NCBI GenBank assembly: GCA_938002665.1
Contig: CALLAE010000004.1
Location: forward strand, 38,824 to 102,823
Length of the DNA stretch: 64,000 nt
From: an uncultured Saprospiraceae bacterium
GTDB taxonomy: Bacteria > Bacteroidota > Bacteroidia > Chitinophagales > Saprospiraceae
Direction: 5' to 3'
The notes below the pieces were generated by a model. That model was not told where the DNA came from. It searched no databases and was given only the letters and a program-made list of their open reading frames with translations. The translations under genes and the position numbers were made by a program. Shown in pieces: positions 19,223 through 29,684 of this stretch. The stretch's first letter is position 1; the number at the start of each line of letters is the position of its first letter.

Positions 19223-20254
19223 ATGAAAGCAGAAGTCTATCACAGAAAAATGAAGTTCAAAATCCCAAGCGGCACTTCTCGTGGCATACTCAAGACTAAG
19301 GATAGCTGGTTTATAACACTATCTAATGACCAACAAAGAGAAGGTATAGGTGAGTGCTCTATTATAGCTGGGCTCAGCCCTGACTTAGATAATGGACTAG
19401 AAAGTGTATTGGCAAAAATGGAAAGTGAAGCAACATTAGACTGTCTATCGGAAGATGAGCTGAACAAATTACCAGCCTTAAATTTTGCCATAGAAACTGC
19501 TAAACTTGACCTCACAGCTCAAGGTACAAAACAACTCTTCCCATCAGAGTTCTTGTCTGGTAAGGGCATCCCTATCAATGGTCTTGTCTGGATGGGCACA
19601 AAAGAGTTTATGTATGACCAGATAAAATGTAAGCTGTCTGAAGGATATGAGTGCATTAAAATCAAGGTAGCAGCAATAGATTTTGAGGAAGAGCTCAGCC
19701 TTCTTAAATACATTAGAAGCCAGTTTTCTAAGAATGATATTGAGATAAGATTAGATGCCAATGGAGGCTTTGCTGTTAGCTCTGCCTATGAGACCTTATC
19801 CAAGCTCAGCCAATACGAAATACAATCCATAGAACAACCAATAGCAGTAGGCCAACATGAAGAAATGGCTAGACTCTGTGAAAAAACACCAATAGATATC
19901 GCTCTAGATGAGGAGTTAATTGGAATTACTGACCCAGAAGTAAAAAAGCAACTGTTAAAGTCTATCCGCCCGCAATTTATTATTCTTAAACCCAGCTTAC
20001 TTGGTGGCTTTGCTGCTGCTGAGAACTGGATCTCCCTTGCCCAGTCAGAGGATATAGGATGGTGGGTCACCTCAGCTCTAGAAGCTAACATCGGCTTGAA
20101 TGCTATTGCCCAATGGACTGCAAAGCTAGAGAACCCGTTGCATCAAGGACTAGGTACTGGACAACTATTCACTAATAATCTTAGCTCTCCACTATTTATA
20201 GATAAGGGACAGTTGTATTATGGTGGTACATCTTGGCAAAAACTGACCAGCTGA
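19223..20254 (+). CDS. menC: o-succinylbenzoate synthase (enolase superfamily)
   Basis: IKVAAIDFEEELSLLKYIRSQFS, EIRLDANGGF, SIEQPIAVGQ, IALDEEL, ILKPSLLGG; next to menE/F/D. Confidence 0.9.
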   Translation: MKAEVYHRKMKFKIPSGTSRGILKTKDSWFITLSNDQQREGIGECSIIAGLSPDLDNGLESVLAKMESEATLDCLSEDELNKLPALNFAIETAKLDLTAQGTKQLFPSEFLSGKGIPINGLVWMGTKEFMYDQIKCKLSEGYECIKIKVAAIDFEEELSLLKYIRSQFSKNDIEIRLDANGGFAVSSAYETLSKLSQYEIQSIEQPIAVGQHEEMARLCEKTPIDIALDEELIGITDPEVKKQLLKSIRPQFIILKPSLLGGFAAAENWISLAQSEDIGWWVTSALEANIGLNAIAQWTAKLENPLHQGLGTGQLFTNNLSSPLFIDKGQLYYGGTSWQKLTS

Positions 20255-21306
20255 TGGCTTTCATCATTGATAATACTAAAGTCGACTTTGACCATTATAC
20301 TTCCCTGAAAAAATATGAGACTACACATCCATTTGTAAAAGAAATAGTCGATTTTCTGACAGACTGGAACACTGAAACAGTACCAGTTATAAAGGTCAGT
20401 ACTTCCGGCTCTACTGGGTTGCCTAAACTTATGGAGCTCAGTAAAGCCTCTATGATATTAAGTGCTAAAAAAACACTGGCACACTTTGAATTAGTAGGAG
20501 GCGACACTGCACTTCTAGCTTTACCTGTCAAGTATATAGCAGGAAAAATGATGGTAGTCAGAGCATTGGTAGGAAATCTAGACCTCATCTTAGTCCAGCC
20601 TAGTAATACACCTATGACAGGAGTAGATGCTGAAGTAGATTTTTTGCCCCTTACACCATATCAGTTTTCAGAGTCTTATAACAACGATAATGAATGTTAT
20701 AAGAGGGTAGTGACCATTCTTCTTGGAGGTGGGCCTGTAAATCGATCAGCCAAAAATATTGCTAAATCCATCAATACAAGAGTGGTGCATGGCTTCGGCA
20801 TGACAGAAACTATTACGCATATAGCGACTCGGGATATTGATAATGATTACTATAAAGCCCTTCCTGGTGTTACATTTTCTCTAAAGGATCATAAGTTATC
20901 TATTAGCGCTGACCATCTTTCCCAAGTTATTGATACTACTGATCTTGCTGAGCTAGTTAGTACAACTGCATTTATATGGAAAGGTAGAGCAGATAACATA
21001 ATTAATAGTGGAGGCATAAAAATATCTCCAGAGCTACTAGAGGAAAAACTAGCTGGTGTAATAACAGATAATTTCTTTGTAACAGGTGAACAGGATGAAA
21101 AGCTGGGTATGAAAGTAGTACTCTATATCGAATCAGTCTCACCCGCTAAATACCATAACATAGAAAACCGTTTAAGAGCTGAACTGCCACGCTTTGAAGT
21201 ACCTAAAGAAGTATATTTGTTGCCTAGATTTTTAAAAACAGAAACTAGCAAAGTCAAGAGGAAAGAAACTGTGAGCACCTTTAGCGCAAACAAAATCAGT
21301 GTTTGA
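20254..21306 (+). CDS. menE: o-succinylbenzoate--CoA ligase-like AMP-binding enzyme (ATG at 20254, TGATG overlap with menC)
   Basis: KVSTSGSTGLPKLMELS, VVHGFGMTETITHIA, FIWKGRADNIINSGGIKISPELLEEKL. Confidence 0.9.
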   Translation: MAFIIDNTKVDFDHYTSLKKYETTHPFVKEIVDFLTDWNTETVPVIKVSTSGSTGLPKLMELSKASMILSAKKTLAHFELVGGDTALLALPVKYIAGKMMVVRALVGNLDLILVQPSNTPMTGVDAEVDFLPLTPYQFSESYNNDNECYKRVVTILLGGGPVNRSAKNIAKSINTRVVHGFGMTETITHIATRDIDNDYYKALPGVTFSLKDHKLSISADHLSQVIDTTDLAELVSTTAFIWKGRADNIINSGGIKISPELLEEKLAGVITDNFFVTGEQDEKLGMKVVLYIESVSPAKYHNIENRLRAELPRFEVPKEVYLLPRFLKTETSKVKRKETVSTFSANKISV

Positions 21307-21344
21307 ATGTTTAGTAAAGTAGATGGGTAATTTCGGAAGTTACT

Positions 21345-22391
21345 ATGGATAAAGAAGAACTAAAATCAGAAGGTACGATTATAGCCTATTCCATGCCAGG
21401 CACGACAGAATTTATTAATGCTACTGTACGATCTTTAACTATAGCTGACCATAATTCAAGGATAGAAGACTATGATTGGATTTTTTCTCCATTTGATCTT
21501 TCCTCTTCACACAGAATTCTTATTAAAATTTCAAGCTACGCTGCTAGTAGAAAATTTTCATGTAGACCAGTCAGAATTCTTAAAGGTAGTAGTACTTCAA
21601 TCCAGCTCTACTCTCAAAATTTTAAACTAATAAAAGATCTCATCAAATCTGGAGAATATAACAAACTGGTTCTCTCCCGTGTTAAGCATCATTATACAGA
21701 AAATGAAGACCTCTACCCATTCTTTGTAGCCTTAAAGAACCAGAATCCAAGTGCCTTCACTTATCTCATTCATATACCGGAAGTAGGAACTTGGATCGGT
21801 GCTTCACCCGAACAATTACTGAGTGAAACCCAAGAGCACAAGTACCTGACAAAAGCTATTGCTGGCACCTTAGCTCTAGAAGCAGATGCTCTACCAGTAT
21901 GGAGTAACAAGGAAATAGAAGAACATAGATTTATAGAGACTTATCTTTCTGAAGTTCTAGAAGATGAAAAGATTCCATTTGATATAACACCGACTACAAC
22001 TATCAGGGCTGGAAAGATGGCACATATCAGTTCTGAGATAACTATTGAGAAAAGCAAAGTCTCTGAACTCAGCACTTTGCTAAAACTATTACATCCCGGA
22101 CCTGCCTTAAGTGGAATGCCAAAAGAAGCGGCCACAAAGAAATTAGCTAATATAGAATCCCACTCCCGCTCATATTATTGTGGACTGCTAGGCCCACTGA
22201 AAGGGGAGCAAGGCCTAAGCCTATTTGCAAATATCCGCTGCACAGAAGCATTCCAAAATGGATTTAAACTCTATTTAGGTGGTGGTGTAACTATTGAATC
22301 CGAATTGCAAAAAGAGTGGGAGGAAACTGAACTAAAATCTTCTACTATTCTAGATCCCTTATTAAGGTTATTGGAAAATGAGCCTGCTTAA
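21345..22391 (+). CDS. menF: Isochorismate synthase
   Basis: Chorismate-binding motifs WIGASPEQLLS, KAIAGTLAL, EIEEHRFIETYLSEVL, LLHPGPALSGMPKEAA, YYCGLLGP. Confidence 0.92.
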   Translation: MDKEELKSEGTIIAYSMPGTTEFINATVRSLTIADHNSRIEDYDWIFSPFDLSSSHRILIKISSYAASRKFSCRPVRILKGSSTSIQLYSQNFKLIKDLIKSGEYNKLVLSRVKHHYTENEDLYPFFVALKNQNPSAFTYLIHIPEVGTWIGASPEQLLSETQEHKYLTKAIAGTLALEADALPVWSNKEIEEHRFIETYLSEVLEDEKIPFDITPTTTIRAGKMAHISSEITIEKSKVSELSTLLKLLHPGPALSGMPKEAATKKLANIESHSRSYYCGLLGPLKGEQGLSLFANIRCTEAFQNGFKLYLGGGVTIESELQKEWEETELKSSTILDPLLRLLENEPA

Positions 22392-22394
22392 TCT

Positions 22395-24068
22395 ATGCTA
22401 ACTACCAAAAAGAAGAGCATAGCTAGACTAGTAGAGCTATGTCGTAGACATGAGTTGACAAGAATTATCTTTTCTCCAGGCTCTAGGAATGCGCCCTTAG
22501 TTATTGGTTTTAGTGCAGAGAAAGAAATGATCTGTGATACCATAGCAGATGAGAGAGTAGCCGCATTTGTAGCCTTAGGAAAATCTATTGCCTTGGCTAA
22601 GCCGGCCATTATCTGTTGTACTTCAGGAAGTGCAGTTCTCAATTATGCACCAGCAATTGTAGAAGCGTATTATCATAGAGTCCCACTACTTATTCTCACA
22701 GCAGATAGACCTAGTGAATGGATAGATCAAGGAATAGGGCAGAGCATGCGCCAAAAAGACGTCTATAAAAACTACGTAAAAGGCAGCTATCAGCTCATAG
22801 AAGAGGCAAGAACTGATGAGGAGCTAATAGCAAATGATAATGTTATCAATGATGCCATTAACTTAACCATGGAAGGTGCCCCAGGTCCTGTCCATATTAA
22901 TATCCCTTTCTATGAGCCTCTGTACGAGCAAGAAGAGCTTAAAGAGTTTACCCCTAAGCTTCACCTCCAGTCATATAAGAAACCCAACGAAACTATTCTG
23001 AATGATGAGGACAAGGAAATGTGGACGAGGAGTAGTAAGAAGTTAATCTTGGTAGGACTTATTCATCCTAATAAGAGACTGAATGCAATATTAAAAGAGC
23101 TCTCACAGAGAGGAGATCTTGTTGTTATGACTGAGACAACTTCGAATCAATATTTAGATAATTCTATCCAATGTATAGATAGAGTTCTAGAATGCATCGG
23201 AGCAACTCCTGAATTGATACCTGATTTACTTATAAGTATAGGTGGGCCCATAGTCTCGAAAAAAATAAAGCAATACTTCTTTCAACATAAGCCTGCTAAT
23301 CATTGGTATCTTGATCCAGGAGCATTACAAGATACTTTCAGAGCTCGCCCCAAGCATATTAAGGAAGAAGCGGAGCATTTGCTAAGCTTGTTGTTGAATC
23401 TGCAATCACTAAATCATAGTAGGTTCAATAATTCATGGTACAACTTGCAAAAAAATACATCTGCAATAGCATCTTCCTATATACAGGATATTACCTTTTC
23501 CGACCTACTAGTATTTGATACCATCTTCCATCAACTTCCACTGAATAGTCTAGTTCATCTAGCTAATAGTACGCCTGTACGCTATGCGCAGCTATTTGAT
23601 CAGAGACCAGATTTGAGATTTTATTCTAACAGGGGAGTGAGTGGAATAGATGGTAGCACCTCCACGGCTATGGGCATCGCTTCTGAGACGCAAAGCCTTA
23701 ATGTGCTTATCACTGGAGACATTTCATTTCTTTATGACTCTAATGCCTTTTGGCAAAAATCGATTCCTGACAATCTGAAGATAATATTGATCAATAATGG
23801 TGGAGGAGGCATCTTCCGATGCATACCGGGTCCAGACTCTACAGATAGACTAGAAGATGTTTTTGAAGCTCATCATGAGCTTACTGCTGAGCATATAGCT
23901 GCGATGTATAAGCTGACTTACAAGACAGCTGAAAATATTACGCAACTGCATGAAGCTCTAGATTATCTATGGCAATCTAAAAAAACAAGTCTATTAGAAG
24001 TATTCACACCTAGACTCAGCAATGATAAAGTCCTGAAAGGATTTTTCAAGCACATGAAAACGGGTTAG
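22395..24068 (+). CDS. menD: 2-succinyl-5-enolpyruvyl-6-hydroxy-3-cyclohexene-1-carboxylate synthase
   Basis: IIFSPGSRNAPLVIGF, LILTADRPSEWIDQGIGQSMRQKDVY, NRGVSGIDGSTSTAMG, ILINNGGGGIF. Confidence 0.97.
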   Translation: MLTTKKKSIARLVELCRRHELTRIIFSPGSRNAPLVIGFSAEKEMICDTIADERVAAFVALGKSIALAKPAIICCTSGSAVLNYAPAIVEAYYHRVPLLILTADRPSEWIDQGIGQSMRQKDVYKNYVKGSYQLIEEARTDEELIANDNVINDAINLTMEGAPGPVHINIPFYEPLYEQEELKEFTPKLHLQSYKKPNETILNDEDKEMWTRSSKKLILVGLIHPNKRLNAILKELSQRGDLVVMTETTSNQYLDNSIQCIDRVLECIGATPELIPDLLISIGGPIVSKKIKQYFFQHKPANHWYLDPGALQDTFRARPKHIKEEAEHLLSLLLNLQSLNHSRFNNSWYNLQKNTSAIASSYIQDITFSDLLVFDTIFHQLPLNSLVHLANSTPVRYAQLFDQRPDLRFYSNRGVSGIDGSTSTAMGIASETQSLNVLITGDISFLYDSNAFWQKSIPDNLKIILINNGGGGIFRCIPGPDSTDRLEDVFEAHHELTAEHIAAMYKLTYKTAENITQLHEALDYLWQSKKTSLLEVFTPRLSNDKVLKGFFKHMKTG

Positions 24069-24183
24069 ATCTGGCGTTTTTGGGATGGCCTATATCTTAA
24101 CGAAGAGCGAAGATAGTACACTTTAGAAAACAGCAAGATATTCATCAACAATAATCCAATTTATTAAATGAAAAGTCGGCTAT

Positions 24184-25245
24184 CTAACTAATAAGAAGAC
24201 CATTTTTCTCCAAATTATAGTATTCTTCAAAAGAGATCATTCTTTGTCGTTGTTCATCCCAGAGCTTAGCTTGTATTGATTTCAGACTCTCTCTAAAGGT
24301 GATAATATTTGTGTACTTATTTAGGATAGGATTGTCCTTAACACATTTCTCAAGATTATAATTTGGTATTCTACTACTGAGATGATGTATATGATGAAAA
24401 CCAATATTGCCTGTCAACCACTGAAAGAGTTTAGGCAACTTATAATAGCTAGCACCACGAATGGAAGCAAGCAAAAAATCCCAATTTTCCTTCCAGTTAT
24501 TATAACTCGTATCATGTGTATGCTGAATATAAAAGAACCAGAAAGCAATTATAGAAAAAAGAAATATTATCGATAACTGGACGAATAGAAATCTTTGCCA
24601 TCCTACGATGTAAGCAAGAAAGGCATATATGCCAAATATCAAAAGGTTGTTCTTAACTTGAGACCACTTAATCCGCGAAACCATTCCACGAAAAGATCTT
24701 ACTAAAGGGACTCTATTTGATATTGTAAAATAGAAGATTGGCACTACTATAAAAAGGATGATAGGATGTCTGAAAAATCGATACTTGAACCTGCCCCATT
24801 TATTTCGATCCCTAAATTCTTTGACCGTAAGAAAATCTATATCACCTATATCTCTCTCTTCTAGTTGCCCTGTATGACCATGATGATGGTTATGTACTTT
24901 GGCCCAATACTTATAGGGAATACTGCTGAAAAGACTACAGGCATATCCTATGAAATTATTCGCTCTCTGTGACCTGGTAAAGGATTGATGACCGCAGTCA
25001 TGCTGAATAATGAAAATTCTAACTAAAAAAAATGCATTTATAAATGCTAACCCTAAAGCCAGCCATATAGAATAACTGTAGACAAAATACATCAAGATCC
25101 ACAAGGCAAGATAAGGAAGAAAGGTGTTTAGAATTTGAATGCCCGCTTTTCTAGAATCTGGGGTTTGGTATTGCTCTATCAGCTCTTTCCAGTTAGATAA
25201 TTTTGTTCGTATCTCTTGCTCTATATCTATTTCACTAAAAGTCAT
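24184..25245 (-). CDS. Fatty acid desaturase
   Basis: Three His boxes: HDCGH, HNHHHGH, HIHHL; multiple TM. Confidence 0.92.
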   Translation of the reverse strand: MTFSEIDIEQEIRTKLSNWKELIEQYQTPDSRKAGIQILNTFLPYLALWILMYFVYSYSIWLALGLAFINAFFLVRIFIIQHDCGHQSFTRSQRANNFIGYACSLFSSIPYKYWAKVHNHHHGHTGQLEERDIGDIDFLTVKEFRDRNKWGRFKYRFFRHPIILFIVVPIFYFTISNRVPLVRSFRGMVSRIKWSQVKNNLLIFGIYAFLAYIVGWQRFLFVQLSIIFLFSIIAFWFFYIQHTHDTSYNNWKENWDFLLASIRGASYYKLPKLFQWLTGNIGFHHIHHLSSRIPNYNLEKCVKDNPILNKYTNIITFRESLKSIQAKLWDEQRQRMISFEEYYNLEKNGLLIS

Positions 25246-25291
25246 TTAGCTAAAATTTTAGACTGTATAATTGTAACAAAATATAAAATTT

Positions 25292-27349
25292 CTAGACTGT
25301 CTCAAGTCCACTTTTGATATAATAATATATATCATATTGAGATCTAATAGATTGGCCATCATTCTTTTTATATGCGTTTTCTTTCTTTTTACCAAAGACA
25401 CGAGCTTTCACGTTATCATTGAGCTGTATCCTGATAATATTTGTCACAAACTGCTTAAGAACTGGATCCTTCACAGGAAACATTGTTTCTACTCTTCTGT
25501 GTAAGTTTCTCACCATCCAATCTGCAGAAGATAGAAATACTAATTCGTTACCATTGTTCCCAAAAATAAAGACCCTTGCATGCTCTAAGTATTTATCCAC
25601 TATACTGACAGCAGTTATATTTTCGCTTATCTTGGGCACACCAGGTACAAGACAACATATCCCTCTAATTATCATCTTAATCCTGACACCTGCCTTACTA
25701 GCAGTATACAGCAAGTCGATCATCTCATTATCTTGCAGGCTATTCATCTTCAGCGTAATATAGGCCTTCTTCCCAGCCTTGGCATTCGTTATCTCAGTCT
25801 GAATGAGCTCTTTGATCTTTTCTTTTAGATTGAAAGCTCCTACAGCTAGCTGCTTAAATTCTCGAGAAGGTCGCACCTTAGTTTCCAAAAAAGAAAACAC
25901 CATTCTGACTTCTTCATTGATCTTTTTGTCATAAGTAAACAAACCAAAATCAGTATATAACTTAGCAGTTCCTTCATGAAAATTACCAGTACTCAAGTAA
26001 GAGTAATATTCTTCTACACCATCAACTATTTTTCTTACCATAGCTAGCTTAGAGTGCACCTTTAGCCCTGGCATGCTATAGATGACCTTGACACCTTTAG
26101 CTTCTAACTTCTCAGCCCACCTAAGGTTTGCTGCTTCATCAAATCTGGCTTTGATTTCTATAAATGCTGTAACGCTTATTCCGTTCTTCACTGCCTTAAT
26201 AATGGCATCCATTATCTTAGAATTCTTGGCAACTCTATATTGGACGATCTTAATATGAGTTGTGTGAGGATCAGATGCAGCCTCTTCAAAGAACTTGATA
26301 ACAGAACTATATGAATGGTATGGAAAATACAGCAAATGATCCCTCTTCTTAATCTCACCAAAGTAGTCAGTAGAATTAGAAAGTGTAGAATAGCTCAATG
26401 GGGGAATTCCTATATCTTTTAGATGCCCCTTTCCAAAAGATGGAAATTTTGCAAAATCAAAATTATTGTGGTATCGCCCTTCAGGTAACAAGTCCATGTC
26501 TTGAATATCAAAAACCATCTGGAGATAATTCAAAAAATGATTAGGCATAGTCCTATCATAGACCAATCTGGAGGTTGGCCCCTTATCTCTTTTCTTTAAA
26601 CTTTTTTTTATTTTTTCAACTAGATCTCCTTGATATTCATCACCTATGTATAATTCAGCATCTCTTGTGAGTTTGATTGAATAACTATCTACAATTTTAA
26701 AACCAGGGAAAATATTAGGAATAATTTTTCTAACTAAATCATCCAGCATGATTATACTAACATTCTTTTTTGAAGGCAGTTCTATAAATCGTTTTTTAGT
26801 AAAGGATGGAATTTTTACAATAGCGTAATACTTCCCTTTATCCTTTTCGTCATTACTTCTCATATAAACGCCTAAGTACAATGCACCATTCTGCAAGAAT
26901 GGTTTCACCATATTTCCCTTCAGAAGTATAGGCTGAATATCAGGTATCAGATTGTCGTAGAAGTAATTATCGATAAATTTTGATTGGGCATCATTGAGTT
27001 CCTTTATTCTTAGAAGAGAAATACCTTCCCTTTTAAGTGAGGGAACTATATCTTCCTCAAAAATTTTACTGAACTCCAGTTGTTGCTTTGTTACTATCTT
27101 CAGTATTTGAGCCACTATTTTCCTTGGCTCAAACTCTACTTTCTTGAGAGTCTTTTTACCTGCATTTATAAGATTCTTATGATTAGAAACTCTTACTCTG
27201 TAGAACTCACCTAGATTGGATGAGTATATTGCAAGAAACTTCAACTTCTCAAATAGAGGAACATTTTTGTCTTTCGCTTCCTGTAAGACTCTATAATTAA
27301 AGGATAACCAACTAATGTCTCTGTGAATGTATGGATTAGGGTTTTTCAA
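25292..27349 (-). CDS. ppk1: Polyphosphate kinase 1
   Basis: RDISWLSFNYRVLQEAKDKNVPLFEKLKFLAIYSSNLGEFYRVRV; GLKVHSKLAMV; LSTGNFHEGTAKLYTDFGLFTYD. Confidence 0.97.
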   Translation of the reverse strand: MKNPNPYIHRDISWLSFNYRVLQEAKDKNVPLFEKLKFLAIYSSNLGEFYRVRVSNHKNLINAGKKTLKKVEFEPRKIVAQILKIVTKQQLEFSKIFEEDIVPSLKREGISLLRIKELNDAQSKFIDNYFYDNLIPDIQPILLKGNMVKPFLQNGALYLGVYMRSNDEKDKGKYYAIVKIPSFTKKRFIELPSKKNVSIIMLDDLVRKIIPNIFPGFKIVDSYSIKLTRDAELYIGDEYQGDLVEKIKKSLKKRDKGPTSRLVYDRTMPNHFLNYLQMVFDIQDMDLLPEGRYHNNFDFAKFPSFGKGHLKDIGIPPLSYSTLSNSTDYFGEIKKRDHLLYFPYHSYSSVIKFFEEAASDPHTTHIKIVQYRVAKNSKIMDAIIKAVKNGISVTAFIEIKARFDEAANLRWAEKLEAKGVKVIYSMPGLKVHSKLAMVRKIVDGVEEYYSYLSTGNFHEGTAKLYTDFGLFTYDKKINEEVRMVFSFLETKVRPSREFKQLAVGAFNLKEKIKELIQTEITNAKAGKKAYITLKMNSLQDNEMIDLLYTASKAGVRIKMIIRGICCLVPGVPKISENITAVSIVDKYLEHARVFIFGNNGNELVFLSSADWMVRNLHRRVETMFPVKDPVLKQFVTNIIRIQLNDNVKARVFGKKKENAYKKNDGQSIRSQYDIYYYIKSGLETV

Positions 27350-27378
27350 TAAAACTGCTGTAAGGAACTGGTTATTGT

Positions 27379-27386
27379 TAATTTCG
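27379..27386 (+). promoter_or_regulatory. Candidate -7 box TAATTTCG upstream of tpiA
   Basis: One mismatch to TAnnTTTG, 46 nt before the ATG at 27432. Confidence 0.4.
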
Positions 27387-27431
27387 TATTTCAGTGCATT
27401 ATAGGACTATTTACAATAAAAGAAATCAGAA

Positions 27432-28184
27432 ATGAGACAAAAAATTGCTGCAGGAAACTGGAAAATGAATCTCGACAGCCAAAAGGCTAGAGAACTAGTA
27501 ACAGAACTATCAAATACTATGACGCCATCAGGTGTAGAGGTCATTTTGGCTTGTCCCGCCTTGTACCTAGATATGGCAAATACTTTAGCTAGTAAAAATC
27601 GAAAGGTTCATATTGCCGCCCAAAACGTACATGACAAAGATAATGGCGCTTATACAGGAGAGATCTCACATGAAATGCTCACTAGTATTGGGATTAAATA
27701 TGCCTTAGTTGGTCATTCGGAGAGAAGAGAATACTTTGGTGAAAAGCCATCATTCTTGAGAGATAAAGTGAGTACCCTAGTTAACAATGGGTTTACTACT
27801 ATTTTCTGTTGTGGAGAACCACTGAAGGTTAGAAAAAGCAAAAAACACAAATCTTTTGTTGCTAAGCAACTGAAGGATAGCTTGTTCCACCTAAAAGAAG
27901 ACCAGCTTAAAAGTATAATAGTTGCTTATGAGCCTATATGGGCAATCGGGACTGGAGTCACAGCTTCTCCTGCACAAGCTCAAGAGATGCACAAGTTCAT
28001 AAGATCAGAAATAAGGAAAAAATACTCTTCACAGACTGCCAAGAATCTTTCCATCCTTTATGGTGGTAGTGTAAAACCAGCAAATGCAAGCCAACTTTTT
28101 TCTAAAGCCGACGTAGATGGTGGACTAGTAGGAGGGGCCTCTCTAAATGCTGAAAGCTTTAAGAAAATTATCAATTCCTTCTAG
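27432..28184 (+). CDS. tpiA: Triosephosphate isomerase
   Basis: GNWKMN, ALVGHSERREYFGE, AYEPIWAIGTGVTASPAQAQEMH, YGGSVKPANA. Confidence 0.98.
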   Translation: MRQKIAAGNWKMNLDSQKARELVTELSNTMTPSGVEVILACPALYLDMANTLASKNRKVHIAAQNVHDKDNGAYTGEISHEMLTSIGIKYALVGHSERREYFGEKPSFLRDKVSTLVNNGFTTIFCCGEPLKVRKSKKHKSFVAKQLKDSLFHLKEDQLKSIIVAYEPIWAIGTGVTASPAQAQEMHKFIRSEIRKKYSSQTAKNLSILYGGSVKPANASQLFSKADVDGGLVGGASLNAESFKKIINSF

Positions 28185-28665
28185 GGAAAATCTTTGCTAC
28201 AGTGTTATATCTATAGTCAAAAATCCAATTAAGTTTTCTTTTGACATATATGAAATGAGCCAGACGGCCAAAAATTCCTAGTGGTAGGATATATTCTACT
28301 CTATCATGCATGAGCACACCGTCCTCCACTTCCTGAAAGGTATGAGTATGCCTCCATAGTTTATACGGCCCTTTGAGCTGCATATCTACAAAGGAACTGT
28401 GGTCGGTCACATTAAGTATCTCTGTTTTCCAGTATAAAGGAATATTTAAGATTGGCCTGACCTTGTATTCTAATAGTTGACCTTCATACATTTCTGGTAT
28501 TGGCTTCTCCGTTACGATGTTGAAACCCATGTCATCTGGAGTTAACTCTTGTAAGTTCTCAGGCGAAGAAAAAAATCTCCATGCTTTTTCTATAGTGGTA
28601 TCGATTAGTTGTTCTCTTTCTAGTATATAAGGTGTCATATAGTTAATGAACAGACTAGTAGTCAC
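28171..28665 (-). CDS. SRPBCC family ligand-binding protein
   Basis: TTIEKAWRFFSSPENLQELTPDDMGFNIVTEKPIPEMYEGQLLEYKV; 14-nt convergent overlap with tpiA. Confidence 0.8.
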   Translation of the reverse strand: MTTSLFINYMTPYILEREQLIDTTIEKAWRFFSSPENLQELTPDDMGFNIVTEKPIPEMYEGQLLEYKVRPILNIPLYWKTEILNVTDHSSFVDMQLKGPYKLWRHTHTFQEVEDGVLMHDRVEYILPLGIFGRLAHFIYVKRKLNWIFDYRYNTVAKIFPRRN

Positions 28666-28694
28666 GAAGTTTATTCAAAAAAGAATAAAAAAAA

Positions 28695-28735
28695 CCAGTG
28701 AGCTATCTATATGTGTAATTCACTGGTAATCATTT
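28695..28735. terminator. Bidirectional terminator-like hairpin
   Basis: CCAGTGA...TCACTGG flanked by A-run (5') and T-run (3'). Confidence 0.6.
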
Positions 28736-28841
28736 TTTTATGACTAACTCCCCTCGGTCAATAACTTATATATCGAATGATTTTTCTATATGACGTAGGG
28801 GTGACATATCAAAAACATGTCTTATATACAAAGGGTGTTAT

Positions 28842-28882
28842 AAAAAATAGGTTGTCTTTAAAGTAAGGCGCCTATTTTTTTT
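28842..28882. terminator. Terminator-like inverted repeat
   Basis: AAAAAATAGG...CCTATTTTTT perfect 10-bp inverted repeat at the end of the minus-strand gene 28882..29661. Confidence 0.6.
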
Positions 28883-29661
28883 TAGAACCATATAAATTTA
28901 GATCGCTCACCACACCTTGCTTGGCCTACACCTCCTATTCCCCAGTTAAATTCGAATACGATTCCTGCAAAAATAGGGTTAGTTGATGCTGCAGGGCCGC
29001 CATAATTTACAGGTACTCTGCTAGAGCCCCCTTCATTTGATCTACCAGATGCATTGACCACATCCTGGAAACCATATTCTAACCTAAAGCCAAGAATACC
29101 ACTAAATCGACCATCAGGAGGACCTAGAATGTAAGTACCAAAACCTAGGACAGCTGCAAAGTTCTTAGTCTCGTAACTATCTTTGAGATTAGGGGTAGAG
29201 GGGTCTTGATTATCTTTTACGTTATTTATCAAACTAAGCTTAGGTCCCAGCTCTATATATCCTTTGTGCTTGGCATTTCTAAAAAGCATGTATATGTCAG
29301 TAGATGTGATCGTAATTTCATCGTCACGTTTAGTGCCACCGTTTTCTAAATCTACTTCTTGGAATTTACCTCTATGTGTTCCTCTCATAAAGTCGAAAGA
29401 AACCCCAGTATAATTAAAGTTAATACCGATTTTAGCGCCATACTTAGTACCACTTGCCAGGGTATAATCCCATTGTTGATGATTTTCCATTACTGGATCT
29501 GAATTGTTTAGCGTAGTAGCATTAGCATTATACAAGGCTGTAAAACCTGTTTGTATCTTCAGTCCTGCATCTAACCAAAAGTCTAGTTTCTGTGCTACTA
29601 CTGAGTTTATGCTTAAAAAGAAGGTAAGGGCTATAATTAATATCTTTTTCATCTGTATCAA
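28882..29661 (-). CDS. Predicted outer membrane beta-barrel protein
   Basis: Signal peptide, alternating beta-rich sequence, C-terminal barrel-like segments. Confidence 0.6.
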   Translation of the reverse strand: MIQMKKILIIALTFFLSINSVVAQKLDFWLDAGLKIQTGFTALYNANATTLNNSDPVMENHQQWDYTLASGTKYGAKIGINFNYTGVSFDFMRGTHRGKFQEVDLENGGTKRDDEITITSTDIYMLFRNAKHKGYIELGPKLSLINNVKDNQDPSTPNLKDSYETKNFAAVLGFGTYILGPPDGRFSGILGFRLEYGFQDVVNASGRSNEGGSSRVPVNYGGPAASTNPIFAGIVFEFNWGIGGVGQARCGERSKFIWF

Positions 29662-29684
29662 ATTATGTATTACTAATAGTTAAT

